Shown: positions 8,229-15,522 of the stretch, piece after piece | Numbering within the stretch: the stretch's first letter is position 1 | Layout: every line of letters starts with the position of its first letter | Assembly (NCBI GenBank): GCA_020638835.1 | Contig: JACKHV010000004.1 | Coordinates: 124,001 to 188,000 of the forward strand | DNA length: 64,000 bases | Source of the DNA: Planctomycetota bacterium | Lineage (GTDB): Bacteria > Planctomycetota > UBA1135 > GCA-002686595 | Reading direction: 5' to 3' | Made by a program: the position numbers and the translations under genes | The notes under the pieces: model-generated | Databases searched by the model: none | Seen by the model: the letters and a program-made list of their open reading frames with translations, nothing else | What the model was told of the DNA's origin: nothing

Positions 8229-8266
8229 CCGGAGCCTGCCGACGATGCCGCCAGGCCCCGGAGTTT
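8229..8266 (+). terminator. terminator-like hairpin after recD2
   Basis: Arms CCGGAGCCTG (8229-8238) and CAGGCCCCGG (8252-8261) pair at 9 of 10 positions and are followed by AGTTTT. The left arm is also the right arm of a second stem (8208-8218 with 8228-8237), so the two are mutually exclusive. No gene is visible between 8190 and 8394. Confidence 0.45.
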
Positions 8267-8393
8267 TGCGTCATGAGTCGTCCTGTCTCGTCGCCGCTCC
8301 GAAGAGCGAGTCGGAGCCGTCAGCGGATGTGCTGGCAGGATCGATTCGCCTCGACTTGTAGAGACGCGCGAAGCGCGAGACAAGCGCTTTCCC

Positions 8394-9704
8394 TCACGAA
8401 TTCGAGGGTTTTCGGCCTTCGCCGCGCGGCGTTCCGGGCTTGCCGAAGTACTTCCGACCGGCGAGCGAGGGCGGCATGCACTGCATCTCGTCGACCGCGC
8501 CGGGGTCGTCGTGCGCGTAGCGGTAGCCTCTTCCGTAGCCGACTTCGCGCATCAAACCCGTGCTCGCGTTCCGCAGGTGCAGCGGCACGGGTTCCGCGGA
8601 AGTCTCCTGAACGTCGCGTTGCGCCCGGTCCAGGGCCACGTAGAGCGCGTTCGACTTCTGTGCACGCGCGAGGTATACGGCGGCCTGGACGAGCGCCAGC
8701 TTGCCTTCGGGGTAGCCGAGCCGGTGGAAGGCGTCCGCCGCGTCGAGCGCGATCCGCAGCGCGAAGGGATCGGCGAGCCCGATGTCCTCCGAGGCCATGC
8801 GGATCAACCGACGCGCGAGGTACATGCCGTCCTCGCCGCTCTCCATCATGCGCGTCAGCCAGTAGAGCGCCGCGTCCGCGTCCGAGTTGCGGATGCTCTT
8901 GTGCAGCGCCGAGACGAGGTTGTAGTGCTCCTCGCCGGACTTGTCGTAGAGCGCGAGCTTGCGCTGCAGGGCTTCCGCGACGTCCTCGGGCCGGATCTCG
9001 CCGCCCGCCTCGACGATCGCAGCGGCCGTTTCCAGCGCGACGAGCGCCCGCCGCGCGTCGCCGTCGGAGGCGTGCGCGATGCGCTGCAGCGCCGCGTCCG
9101 AGGCGGAGTGCGATCCGCCGAAGCCGCGCTCCGACTCGAGCGCGTGGCGCAGCAGGCTGACGAGATCCGGCACCGCGAGCGGCTCCAGCACCAGCACGCG
9201 CACCCGGCTGAGCAGCGCGCCGTTGACCTCGAAGGACGGGTTCTCCGTGGTCGCGCCGATCAACAGGATGTCGCCGCGCTCGACGTGCGGCAGGAAGGCG
9301 TCCTGCTGCGCCTTGTTGAAGCGGTGGATCTCGTCGACGAACAGCAACGTGCGCGAGCCGTCGCGCCGACGCGCCGCTTCCGCGTCGGCCATCACGCCGC
9401 GGATCTCCTTGATCCCCGAGAGCACGGCGCTGAACGGAACGAATCGCATCCCCGACTTCGCCGCGACCAAGCGCGCCAAGGTCGTCTTGCCGGTGCCCGG
9501 CGGGCCCCACAGGATCAGGCTCTGGATGTGTTCGCCGTCGAGCACGCGCCGCAGCAGCTTGCCCTCGGCGACGAGCTGCGCCTGGCCGACGAACTCGTCG
9601 AGCGTGCGCGGACGCATGCGGTCGGCGAGCGGCGCGTTCGGGTCGTCGCCGCCGAAGAAGGACTCGAGCTGGGGCTCGGGTTCTCCGAACAGGCCGCCGG
9701 TCAT
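8394..9704 (-). CDS. rarA: replication-associated recombination ATPase RarA
   Basis: AAA+ ATPase of the RarA/MgsA/Mgs1 (WRNIP1) family that acts at stalled forks. In 436 residues it has the N-terminal LADRMRPRTLDEFVGQ signature, Walker A GPPGTGKTT with K73, Walker B LFVDEIHRF (D124, E125), sensor 1 GATTENPSFEVN, and the C-terminal MAGATMC-type domain including MESGEDGMYLARRLIRMASEDIG. The ATG at 9704 overlaps the stop of the upstream methyltransferase gene by four bases (ATGA), which fixes the start; longer in-frame sequence upstream is antisense to that gene. Confidence 0.95.
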   Translation of the reverse strand: MTGGLFGEPEPQLESFFGGDDPNAPLADRMRPRTLDEFVGQAQLVAEGKLLRRVLDGEHIQSLILWGPPGTGKTTLARLVAAKSGMRFVPFSAVLSGIKEIRGVMADAEAARRRDGSRTLLFVDEIHRFNKAQQDAFLPHVERGDILLIGATTENPSFEVNGALLSRVRVLVLEPLAVPDLVSLLRHALESERGFGGSHSASDAALQRIAHASDGDARRALVALETAAAIVEAGGEIRPEDVAEALQRKLALYDKSGEEHYNLVSALHKSIRNSDADAALYWLTRMMESGEDGMYLARRLIRMASEDIGLADPFALRIALDAADAFHRLGYPEGKLALVQAAVYLARAQKSNALYVALDRAQRDVQETSAEPVPLHLRNASTGLMREVGYGRGYRYAHDDPGAVDEMQCMPPSLAGRKYFGKPGTPRGEGRKPSNS

Positions 9705-10486
9705 CGCGCGCCGCCTTCCGCGCGACCCGCGGCGAAGAGCAGCAGCGAAGTCGCGACCGTCACGTTGAGCGACTCCGCGGCGCCGGCCATCGGGATCGAG
9801 ACGCCTTCGAAGCCGCGCGCGAGGTCGGGCGTCGAGCCGGTCTCCGCGCCGACCCACAGCGCGATGCGCCCCGACCAGTCGAACGCGCGCCACGGCGTGC
9901 CGCCGCGCGTCTCGGCGCGCACGGATCGTGCACCGAGCGCGTCGAGTTCGTCGGCGAGCTCGCGCGGCGAATCGAAGACGCAGACGGGGACGCGCAGCAA
10001 GCTGCCCATCGAGCCGCGCAGCGCCTTCGGGTTCCAGGGCGACACACCGCCGGGCAGGACGCACAGCGCCGATGCCCCGGCCGCTTCGGCCGACCGCGCG
10101 AGCGCGCCGAAGTTGCCCGGGTCCGCGACGCCCGCGACGACGAGCAGCAGCGCGTCGGCGGCAAACTCGAGGTCCGCGAGCCTGCGGGACGGTGGCGCTG
10201 GCGCCAGGGCCAGGACGCCCGGCGCGGTCTTCAGCGCACTGACGCGGTCCAAGAGTCCCGAGGCGACGAGTCGCCGTTCGTCGACGTCGCCGACGAAGCG
10301 CTCGAGATCCGACTCGCGCGCCGCGTCGACCAGCAACAGCTCGAGCTTCCAGCCGGCCGCGAGCGCGTCACCGACGAGCCGTTCGCCTTCGAGCAGGATG
10401 CGCTCGCGATCCTGTCCGGCCGCGACCGCGCCGACGCGCTTCAGCAGCGGATTCGTCCTGGACTCGATCACGGGCTTCGCGCTCAT
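9701..10486 (-). CDS. TrmH/SpoU-family RNA methyltransferase
   Basis: AdoMet-dependent 2'-O-ribose methyltransferase of the trefoil-knot SPOUT fold, 261 residues. An N-terminal substrate-binding domain (ESRTNPLLKRV, ILLEGERLV) precedes motif 1 VADPGNFGALARSAEAAG, motif 2 PKALRGSMGSLLRVPV and motif 3 SIPMAGAAESLNVTVATSLLLF. This order is that of 23S rRNA (RlmB-like) or tRNA methyltransferases; the exact nucleotide cannot be told. It is translationally coupled to rarA and divergent from rsgA. Confidence 0.9.
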   Translation of the reverse strand: MSAKPVIESRTNPLLKRVGAVAAGQDRERILLEGERLVGDALAAGWKLELLLVDAARESDLERFVGDVDERRLVASGLLDRVSALKTAPGVLALAPAPPSRRLADLEFAADALLLVVAGVADPGNFGALARSAEAAGASALCVLPGGVSPWNPKALRGSMGSLLRVPVCVFDSPRELADELDALGARSVRAETRGGTPWRAFDWSGRIALWVGAETGSTPDLARGFEGVSIPMAGAAESLNVTVATSLLLFAAGRAEGGAR

Positions 10487-10511
10487 CGGCGGCTGTTATA
10501 GCATCGGCGCC
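10487..10511. promoter_or_regulatory. overlapping divergent -10 boxes between the methyltransferase gene and rsgA
   Basis: The motif TGTTATAGCA at 10494-10503 reads as a -10-like box on both strands. On the minus strand TATAAC (10500-10495) ends 8 bases before the methyltransferase ATG. On the plus strand TATAGC (10497-10502) ends 9 bases before a GTG at 10512. Confidence 0.45.
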
Positions 10512-10535
10512 GTGAAAGCCCCGGAACATCGATGA
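10512..10535 (+). promoter_or_regulatory. possible seven-codon leader reading frame overlapping the rsgA start
   Basis: GTG AAA GCC CCG GAA CAT CGA TGA: the TGA (10533-10535) overlaps the rsgA ATG (10532-10534). A leaderless transcript starting near 10512 would present this frame first, so rsgA could be translated by coupling. rsgA has no clear Shine-Dalgarno sequence of its own. Translation of the mini-frame is untested. Confidence 0.3.
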
Positions 10536-11482
10536 GCGAGTTGAAGCGCGGCGTCGTCCTGCGCATGGACGCGAAGGTCTGCCACGTCGAGGTCGACGGC
10601 GAGGTCGTGCTCGCCGCGCCGCGCGGTGCGTTGTTCGAGAACCTCGAAGGAGTCAAGAACCCGGTGGCGGTCGGCGACCACGTCGAGATCGACCCGTCCG
10701 GCGATCCGGTCAGTCTGGTGAACGTGCTGCCGCGCCGGAACCAGCTCAGCCGCACTGCTTCGTCGCACGATCCGCGCGAGCAGGTCCTGGCCGCGAACGT
10801 CGACCAGCTGTTCGTGATCGCGTCGGTCAAGTCGCCGAAGTTCTCCTCGAACCGCACCGACCGCATCCTCGCCGCGTGCGAGTGGCACGGGATCCCGTCG
10901 GTGCTCGTGCTGAACAAGACGGACCTCGCGAAGCCGAAGGAACTCGACGCCTTGCGCGCGACCTACGCCAGCGTGCCGGTCGAGATGATCGAGACGTGCG
11001 CAACCGACGGCAAGGGCGTCGGCGAGCTGCGCGAACGTCTGCGCGGCAAGACGTCGATCCTCTACGGCGCATCCGGCGCCGGCAAGTCGACGCTGCTCAA
11101 CGCGCTGCAACCCGGCTTGCGCTTGAAGGTCGGCAAGATCAGCAGCTACTGGGAACAGGGCAAGCACACGACGACCTACTCGCAGTTGCATCACCTCGAC
11201 TTCGGCGCGGACGTGATCGACACGCCCGGCATCCGCGTCTTCCGCATCCACGACATCCACCGCTCGGAGCTGAAGGGACTGTTCCCCGAGTTCGCGCGCT
11301 ACGAGGACCGCTGCAAGTTCCCGAACTGCACGCACGACCACGAGCCGGACTGCGCCGTGCTCGACGCGCTCGAGGAGGGCGAGATCGCGCGGACGCGATA
11401 CATGAGCTACCTCGAGATGCTGATGGAGGCCTCACCCGATCCGATCGGCTACGACGACGTGGAAGAGCCCGAGGACGCCTAG
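10532..11482 (+). CDS. rsgA: small-subunit assembly GTPase RsgA
   Basis: Circularly permuted GTPase that checks late 30S assembly. An N-terminal OB fold (residues 1-75) is followed by the permuted G domain in the order G4 NKTD (128-131), G1 GASGAGKS (179-186), G3 DTPG (230-233). The C-terminal zinc knuckle ligands are C261, C266, H268 and C274. The length of 316 residues is normal. The stop at 11480-11482 is followed after one base by the second copy of the long palindrome. Confidence 0.96.
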   Translation: MSELKRGVVLRMDAKVCHVEVDGEVVLAAPRGALFENLEGVKNPVAVGDHVEIDPSGDPVSLVNVLPRRNQLSRTASSHDPREQVLAANVDQLFVIASVKSPKFSSNRTDRILAACEWHGIPSVLVLNKTDLAKPKELDALRATYASVPVEMIETCATDGKGVGELRERLRGKTSILYGASGAGKSTLLNALQPGLRLKVGKISSYWEQGKHTTTYSQLHHLDFGADVIDTPGIRVFRIHDIHRSELKGLFPEFARYEDRCKFPNCTHDHEPDCAVLDALEEGEIARTRYMSYLEMLMEASPDPIGYDDVEEPEDA

Positions 11483-11483
11483 C

Positions 11484-11586
11484 GAGAAGTACGGTACCGC
11501 GTTCGTTTTTCTCAAATAGCAGGTACCGGCGCCTTCGGCGCCGGTCCCCGCTATTTGAGAAAAACGAACGCGGTACCGTACTTCTC
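11484..11586. repeat. 103-bp near-perfect palindrome, copy 2
   Basis: The outer 37 bases of both arms pair perfectly. The centre is a separate hairpin, ACCGGCGCC-TTC-GGCGCCGGT. The first 28 bases equal those of the copy at 1664-1769, and an inner AAATA(A)GCAG block is nearly shared, but the core hairpin is unrelated. It begins one base after the rsgA stop codon. Confidence 0.9.
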
Positions 11587-11618
11587 TTGCCAACGCTGCG
11601 GTGCGACGTCGCGTATCC

Positions 11619-11644
11619 GGGGACCAACTCCCTGAGAGGTCCCC
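11619..11644 (+). promoter_or_regulatory. hairpin covering the ribosome binding site of the lipoprotein gene
   Basis: Arms GGGGACC (11619-11625) and GGTCCCC (11638-11644) form a perfect 7-bp stem with a 12-base loop. The right arm touches the ATG at 11645. The only Shine-Dalgarno candidate, GAGAGG (11634-11639), is partly inside the stem, so folding should hide it. Confidence 0.5.
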
Positions 11645-12820
11645 ATGTCCGGCTCGGTTTTCGCTCGGCGCGGCGTACGGCTCGGCGTCGTGTGCGTGCC
11701 ATGGTTCTTCGCCCTCGCTTGTTCCCCCGCGGACGACGAAGTCGTCGTGTTGAAGCCGCTCTACTGCAAGGCCGACTGCGAGCACTGTGAGCTCTCCGCG
11801 AGCGAACTCGTCGACCTGCTTCCGTTGCCGCCGCCGCGCGCGCGCGAGACCGCGCCCGAGCGCAGCGCGATGAAGAATCACCGGCACCGCGCCGTCGTCG
11901 AAGTCCGCAGCCACGGAGGCGTCCCGGCCGCCAACGCGCGCGTCGACGTCTGGCGTCATCGACGTGGTGCCGAACCCGTCCTCGACGGCACAGCGCTGAC
12001 CGACGTCGACGGAATCGCGACGATCCCCTTCGACGGCCGCGGCGTCTTCTGCGTGCACGCCGAACACCCCGACGTCGGAACCGCCGCGCGACCCGTGCGA
12101 CAGCTGCGTCTGTCCGACGAACCACAGGCCTGGATCGTCGAGCTGGTGCTCCCCGCGGGCGAGGTCGTGCTGCAGCGCGCGGGTGTCGTACAAGTCGGCG
12201 TCGCCGCACCGGACGGCTCGCCCTTGCCACTCGCCTGCGTCGCCGTCTGGCGGCACGAGTTCGGCGCGGAAGAACCGATCCTCGCGGGCACGGGTTCCAC
12301 CGACGAACACGGCGTCGTGCGCATCGAGCTCGACCGCCCCGCCCTCTACGCCGTCGCCGCGTCGCACGCGGACTACCCCGCCGACTCCGTCGACTACGCC
12401 TGGTTCGTCCCGCGCAGCCCACGCGGTGAACTGCGGACCGACGAGCTCCGCGGCGATCGCCGCTTCGTCGACTGCGACGCGCACGTACGGCTCGGTGCCG
12501 ATCCCGAGGACGGACTCCGCGTGCCGTTCCACGAACACCACCTGGGCTCCGAGGACGATCTCGTCGCCACGGAAGTTCCCGCCTGCTGCCGGACGTGGTC
12601 CTGCAGCACGAAGGAGACGGCGCGTCGCGAGGGCATGCACGCCGCCGGAACGAACACGCAGCTCGCGCACGCACGCGTCACCTCGACGCGCCGCGCCGAC
12701 CCGCCGGCAATCACGCGCATGAACGACGAAGCGACGCCGTTCACCTCCGGCTCGAACTCCTCCTTCGAACGCATCTCGCCGGTCGAAGCGAGCACGCACG
12801 CCACGGTGCGTCACCGCTAG
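11645..12820 (+). CDS. lipoprotein with two carboxypeptidase-regulatory-like repeats
   Basis: An exported 391-residue lipoprotein: the signal peptide ends in FALAC with the lipidated cysteine at C26. After a proline/arginine-rich linker come two homologous beta-sandwich-like repeats, at about residues 83-150 and 178-250. Each has the pattern V..A.V.VWRH..GAE.P.L.GT..TD..G...I followed by V.A.H.D.P. These resemble carboxypeptidase regulatory-like or invasin-type domains used in binding. The C-terminal 100 residues are cysteine- and threonine-rich with no recognised fold. Location in the cell envelope is inferred from the lipobox; no enzymatic motif is seen. Confidence 0.7.
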   Translation: MSGSVFARRGVRLGVVCVPWFFALACSPADDEVVVLKPLYCKADCEHCELSASELVDLLPLPPPRARETAPERSAMKNHRHRAVVEVRSHGGVPAANARVDVWRHRRGAEPVLDGTALTDVDGIATIPFDGRGVFCVHAEHPDVGTAARPVRQLRLSDEPQAWIVELVLPAGEVVLQRAGVVQVGVAAPDGSPLPLACVAVWRHEFGAEEPILAGTGSTDEHGVVRIELDRPALYAVAASHADYPADSVDYAWFVPRSPRGELRTDELRGDRRFVDCDAHVRLGADPEDGLRVPFHEHHLGSEDDLVATEVPACCRTWSCSTKETARREGMHAAGTNTQLAHARVTSTRRADPPAITRMNDEATPFTSGSNSSFERISPVEASTHATVRHR

Positions 12821-12882
12821 CTCGACTCGCTTCAACGCCGACGCGCTTCCCCACGAATCGTCGCGAGCTGCGAGATCGACCG

Positions 12883-13116
12883 CTAGGCCGAACGGTCGAG
12901 CGGGCGCACGGAGAGCAGATCGCTGTCTCGAACGGGCCGGACGTCGCTCGTCTTGAACGTCACGACGGCAGCGGTGCGACCCAAGGCGCAGACGAACTCG
13001 ACTTCGAGCCCATCGGGCTCGTAGAGGTGGACGACGACACCGAGGTCTCCGGCACGGAGTCCGTGCTGCACCAGGTCCCGCGCCAAGACGACGGATTGCA
13101 GTAGCTCGAAGCTCAA
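12883..13116 (-). CDS. DUF4926 domain protein
   Basis: A 77-residue protein matching the DUF4926 pattern: LLQSVVLARDLVQHGLRAGDLGVVVHLYEP, then LEVEFVCALGRTAAVVT and DVRPV. Function of the family is unknown. The start is taken as TTG at 13116 because it overlaps the stop of the preceding DUF6883 frame (TTGA) and follows a purine-rich GGGGGGAAA; the frame is open back to 13179, but that part is the other frame of the DUF6883 gene. The two genes form a pair. GC bias is weaker than in the neighbours. Confidence 0.75.
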   Translation of the reverse strand: MSFELLQSVVLARDLVQHGLRAGDLGVVVHLYEPDGLEVEFVCALGRTAAVVTFKTSDVRPVRDSDLLSVRPLDRSA

Positions 13117-13469
13117 CGTTTCCCCCCGGGATAGGCCGTGACGAAGCTCGGCGCGCCCCCGTCCGGGGACACGATCCAAACCGCGACGAGCACCGCGAGC
13201 TTGCCCGCCGGTCCTCGGATCGTACCACGCACTTCGTACTTCCGACCGTACGGGGTCCGCTCCGACCGTTGCACGACTCCGTCACGCGCGTGAGCCCTGA
13301 GGTCCGAAGTGAGCCGCGCCCAGTGCCGAGGGCCTTACCCCAACGAGACGAAGAAGGTCGCCTTGTGTCGACCGACGCGATGGGAGCGGGACAAGAGATA
13401 GTCCCTGACCTTCGAGGGGTCGATCACGGCGCTCTCCACGCCAGGGAGTTTCGTCTGCGGGCTCTCCAT
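13113..13469 (-). pseudogene. DUF6883 domain gene interrupted by an in-frame stop
   Basis: From ATG at 13469 the frame reads TKLPGVESAVIDPSKVRDYLL and RVGRHKATFFVSLG, then TAA at 13337-13335 (codon 45). It continues in the same frame as GPRHWARLTSDLRAHA, TPYGRKYEVRGTIRGPAGKLAVLV, AVWIVSPDGGAPSFVTAYPGG to TGA at 13115-13113. This is the expected whole DUF6883 domain with one tyrosine codon replaced by a stop. The downstream part has no gap or frameshift. Either a recent inactivation, a sequencing error, or stop read-through. The normal length would be 118 residues. Family recognition is from recalled motifs; DUF6883 is often found beside DUF4926. Confidence 0.7.
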
Positions 13470-13575
13470 CTTCCCCGGCCCTTCCAGGACGCGGTGGACG
13501 AACGCGACGCTGAAGTGTCGGGAGTCCGCCCAGGAGAGAGACCGAACCGGGCGGCGTTGGTTCGCGCGAAATCGA

Positions 13576-13614
13576 CCGCGCGCCGCGGCAGCTCGGGGCT
13601 GTCGCGGCGCGCGG
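13576..13614. terminator. long GC-rich hairpin downstream of the 167-residue gene
   Basis: Arms 13576-13592 and 13598-13614 pair over 17 bp with one G-T mismatch around a TCGGG loop. It lies 25 bases past the minus-strand stop at 13639 and upstream of the DUF6883 frame. There is no T-run, so termination would need another factor. Confidence 0.35.
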
Positions 13615-13638
13615 TGAGATCGAACGAGAGCGGGCGGC

Positions 13639-14142
13639 CTAGTTGAAGTCGTAGATGTACGACAGGCGCAGCTTGTTCAGGATGCAGTACCCCATCCCGT
13701 TCAGCAGCTTGAGGTCCTTGTCGCCGCGGTCGTTGAAGCCGCGGACTTGCGGCTTGCGCATCACGACGAAGCGTCGCGAGGTGTGGTCGTCGGCCTCGTA
13801 GGCACCGGGGCGCAAGTAGCCGGCGAGCTCGACGTTGAGGTTGCCGGTGTAGAAGACGCGCACGCGGTGCAGGTCTTCATCGGTGTGGACCTGCTTGAGG
13901 TGGCGGTCGCCGGCTTCGTCGAGGAACTCGTGGGCGACGAGGATCTCGTCGAGGTTGACGTGCAGCAGCGGCGTCTGGATGCGCTCGCAGGTCTTGAGGT
14001 CGATCAGCGTCGCGTCGCGCACCTTCAGGAAGTAGCGACGGCTCTCGTCGAGCACCTGGCTGAGGCGCGTGTACTTGTTCTCGACGTTCCCCTTGATCAG
14101 GAAGGAGTCGGTCAGGAGAAGGTCGGAGACGATCGTCAACAT
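13639..14142 (-). CDS. conserved protein of unknown function, coupled to folC
   Basis: 167 residues, no signal peptide or membrane segment. The sequence SFLIKGNVENKYTRLSQVLDESRRYFLKVRDATLIDL followed by RIQTPLLHVNLDEILVAHE recalls the DUF6812-like proteins, which look like small beta-rich domains, but this match is weak. The rest (LNVELAGYLRPGAYEADDH, RRFVVMRKPQVRGF) is not recognised. The ATG at 14142 is three bases after the folC stop, so it is co-translated with folC. No role is proposed. Confidence 0.7.
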   Translation of the reverse strand: MLTIVSDLLLTDSFLIKGNVENKYTRLSQVLDESRRYFLKVRDATLIDLKTCERIQTPLLHVNLDEILVAHEFLDEAGDRHLKQVHTDEDLHRVRVFYTGNLNVELAGYLRPGAYEADDHTSRRFVVMRKPQVRGFNDRGDKDLKLLNGMGYCILNKLRLSYIYDFN

Positions 14143-14145
14143 GAG

Positions 14146-15438
14146 CTAGCGGGAGGTCTGGGCCGCCGCGGTGAGGCTCGGTCTGAGCTCACCCGCGAGG
14201 TAGAAGGAACCGGTTACCAGCACCCATCCGCCCCCCCCGGAAGCTTCCAGCGCGGCCGCGAGGGCTCGGCCCGGGTCGGGCTCGGCCACGGCCTCGAGGC
14301 CGACGGCGCGGGCCCGCTCCGCGAGCTCCTCCGCCGACAAGAGCGGTCCGGATCGCGAGGTGGTGCACCAGACCCTATCGACACGTCCCAGGAGGGTCTT
14401 GAGGACGGCGGCGTGCTGCTTGTCCTTGCCCAGGGCCAGGACCACGCTCGGGCGGCCCGGCAGGCGCGGCTCCAGCTCGCCGAGGAGCCCCTGCAGCGAG
14501 CCCGCCACGTGCGCCGCGTCGAGGTGCACGGGGGTGCCCCCCACGCGGAAGTCCTCCCAGCGTCCCGGGATGCGGGCCAGGCGGGCGGCCTCTTCGTCCA
14601 GCAAAGCCCGGGTCAGTGGGGCGCCGTCCCGCGCGTGCACCCCCATCTCGCCGAGCAGGTCGAGCGCGACCGCCGCCAGCTCGCGGTTGCGCTCGCGCAG
14701 GGGCCCGGTGAGCGGGACGACGACCAGCCGCGCACCGCGCTCCGCGCACAGCCGCTCGAGGGCGCCGAGCGGGTCGTCCTCCGGCGCTCCTCGGCGTACC
14801 CCCGTCAGTAGCACCCCACTTTCGGGCACGATGGACCCCTTCTCGACCGCGATGCCGTCCAGCCGGTCGCCGAGCACGGCGGTGTGCTCGAGGTCCACGT
14901 TGGTCAGCACGCAGAGCTCGCCGTCCAGTGCGTTCGTCGAGTCGAGCCGCCCGCCGAGCCCGACCTCGACCGCCGCCCACTCGACGCCCTCGGCGGCGAA
15001 GATCCAGAAAGCCGCCGCGGTGAAGAGGTCGAACCAGGTCGCGGCGCCGGCCGGGGTGCCGGCGGCCAGCCCGGCCTCGCGGGCGTCGAGGGCGCTCTCC
15101 AAGCCCTCCGCCAGGACCGCGTCGGCCACGCCGCGGCCGTCGATCCGCACGCGCTCCGACGGGTGCTCGACGTGCGGCGAGGCGTAGACTCCCGTGCGGT
15201 GCCCCGCGCGTTGCAGCCCGGCGGCGATCCAGGCGCAGGTCGAGCCCTTTCCCTTGGTCCCAGACACGTGCACGGCGCGGAAGCGCCGGTGCGGATCGCC
15301 GAGGCGCGCCAGCAGGTCTTTCACCGGCTCCAGGTCGCGGTCCCAGTCGCGGCGGTCGCGGCGCTCCCAGTCGACGAGGAGGTCCATGCGATCCAGGGCC
15401 GCTCGCAGGCGGCGCGCGTCTTGCTCCGGGGCGCTCAT
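14146..15438 (-). CDS. folC: folylpolyglutamate synthase / dihydrofolate synthase
   Basis: Mur-ligase family enzyme that adds glutamate to folates, and in many bacteria to dihydropteroate. In 430 residues it shows the P-loop VSGTKGKGST (residues 58-67), YASPHVEHPSERVRIDG, the VEVGLGGRLDSTNALD block, TNVDLEHTAVLG, and the C-terminal LDAAHVAGSLQG (usually LDGAHNP). The D-A-A-H-V-A variant in place of DGAHNP is a small departure. ATG at 15438 is chosen because conserved sequence starts soon after; the longer open frame is antisense to the NUDIX gene. It is divergent from that gene. Confidence 0.9.
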   Translation of the reverse strand: MSAPEQDARRLRAALDRMDLLVDWERRDRRDWDRDLEPVKDLLARLGDPHRRFRAVHVSGTKGKGSTCAWIAAGLQRAGHRTGVYASPHVEHPSERVRIDGRGVADAVLAEGLESALDAREAGLAAGTPAGAATWFDLFTAAAFWIFAAEGVEWAAVEVGLGGRLDSTNALDGELCVLTNVDLEHTAVLGDRLDGIAVEKGSIVPESGVLLTGVRRGAPEDDPLGALERLCAERGARLVVVPLTGPLRERNRELAAVALDLLGEMGVHARDGAPLTRALLDEEAARLARIPGRWEDFRVGGTPVHLDAAHVAGSLQGLLGELEPRLPGRPSVVLALGKDKQHAAVLKTLLGRVDRVWCTTSRSGPLLSAEELAERARAVGLEAVAEPDPGRALAAALEASGGGGWVLVTGSFYLAGELRPSLTAAAQTSR

Positions 15439-15445
15439 GGCGGGC

Positions 15446-15451
15446 AAGTTA
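15446..15451 (-). promoter_or_regulatory. -10-like box TAACTT before folC
   Basis: TAACTT, within GCTAACTT, ends 7 bases before the folC ATG; the gap is CCCGCC-rich with no ribosome binding site. Confidence 0.4.
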
Positions 15452-15522
15452 GCAGGACTCCCCGAACTCGGTGCGGAGTCGAGCGTCCGATCGTCCGATA
15501 AGGACCGAGACCCCCGTCCCCC

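Noticed and set aside
11484..11586. Simple intrinsic terminator
   Set aside because: No T-run follows the hairpin on either strand; the only T5 is inside the arm, not after a completed stem.
12394..12804. 136-codon minus-strand frame opposite the end of the repeat lipoprotein
   Set aside because: Serine/arginine-rich antisense translation; the plus-strand frame keeps G/C third positions to its stop at 12820.
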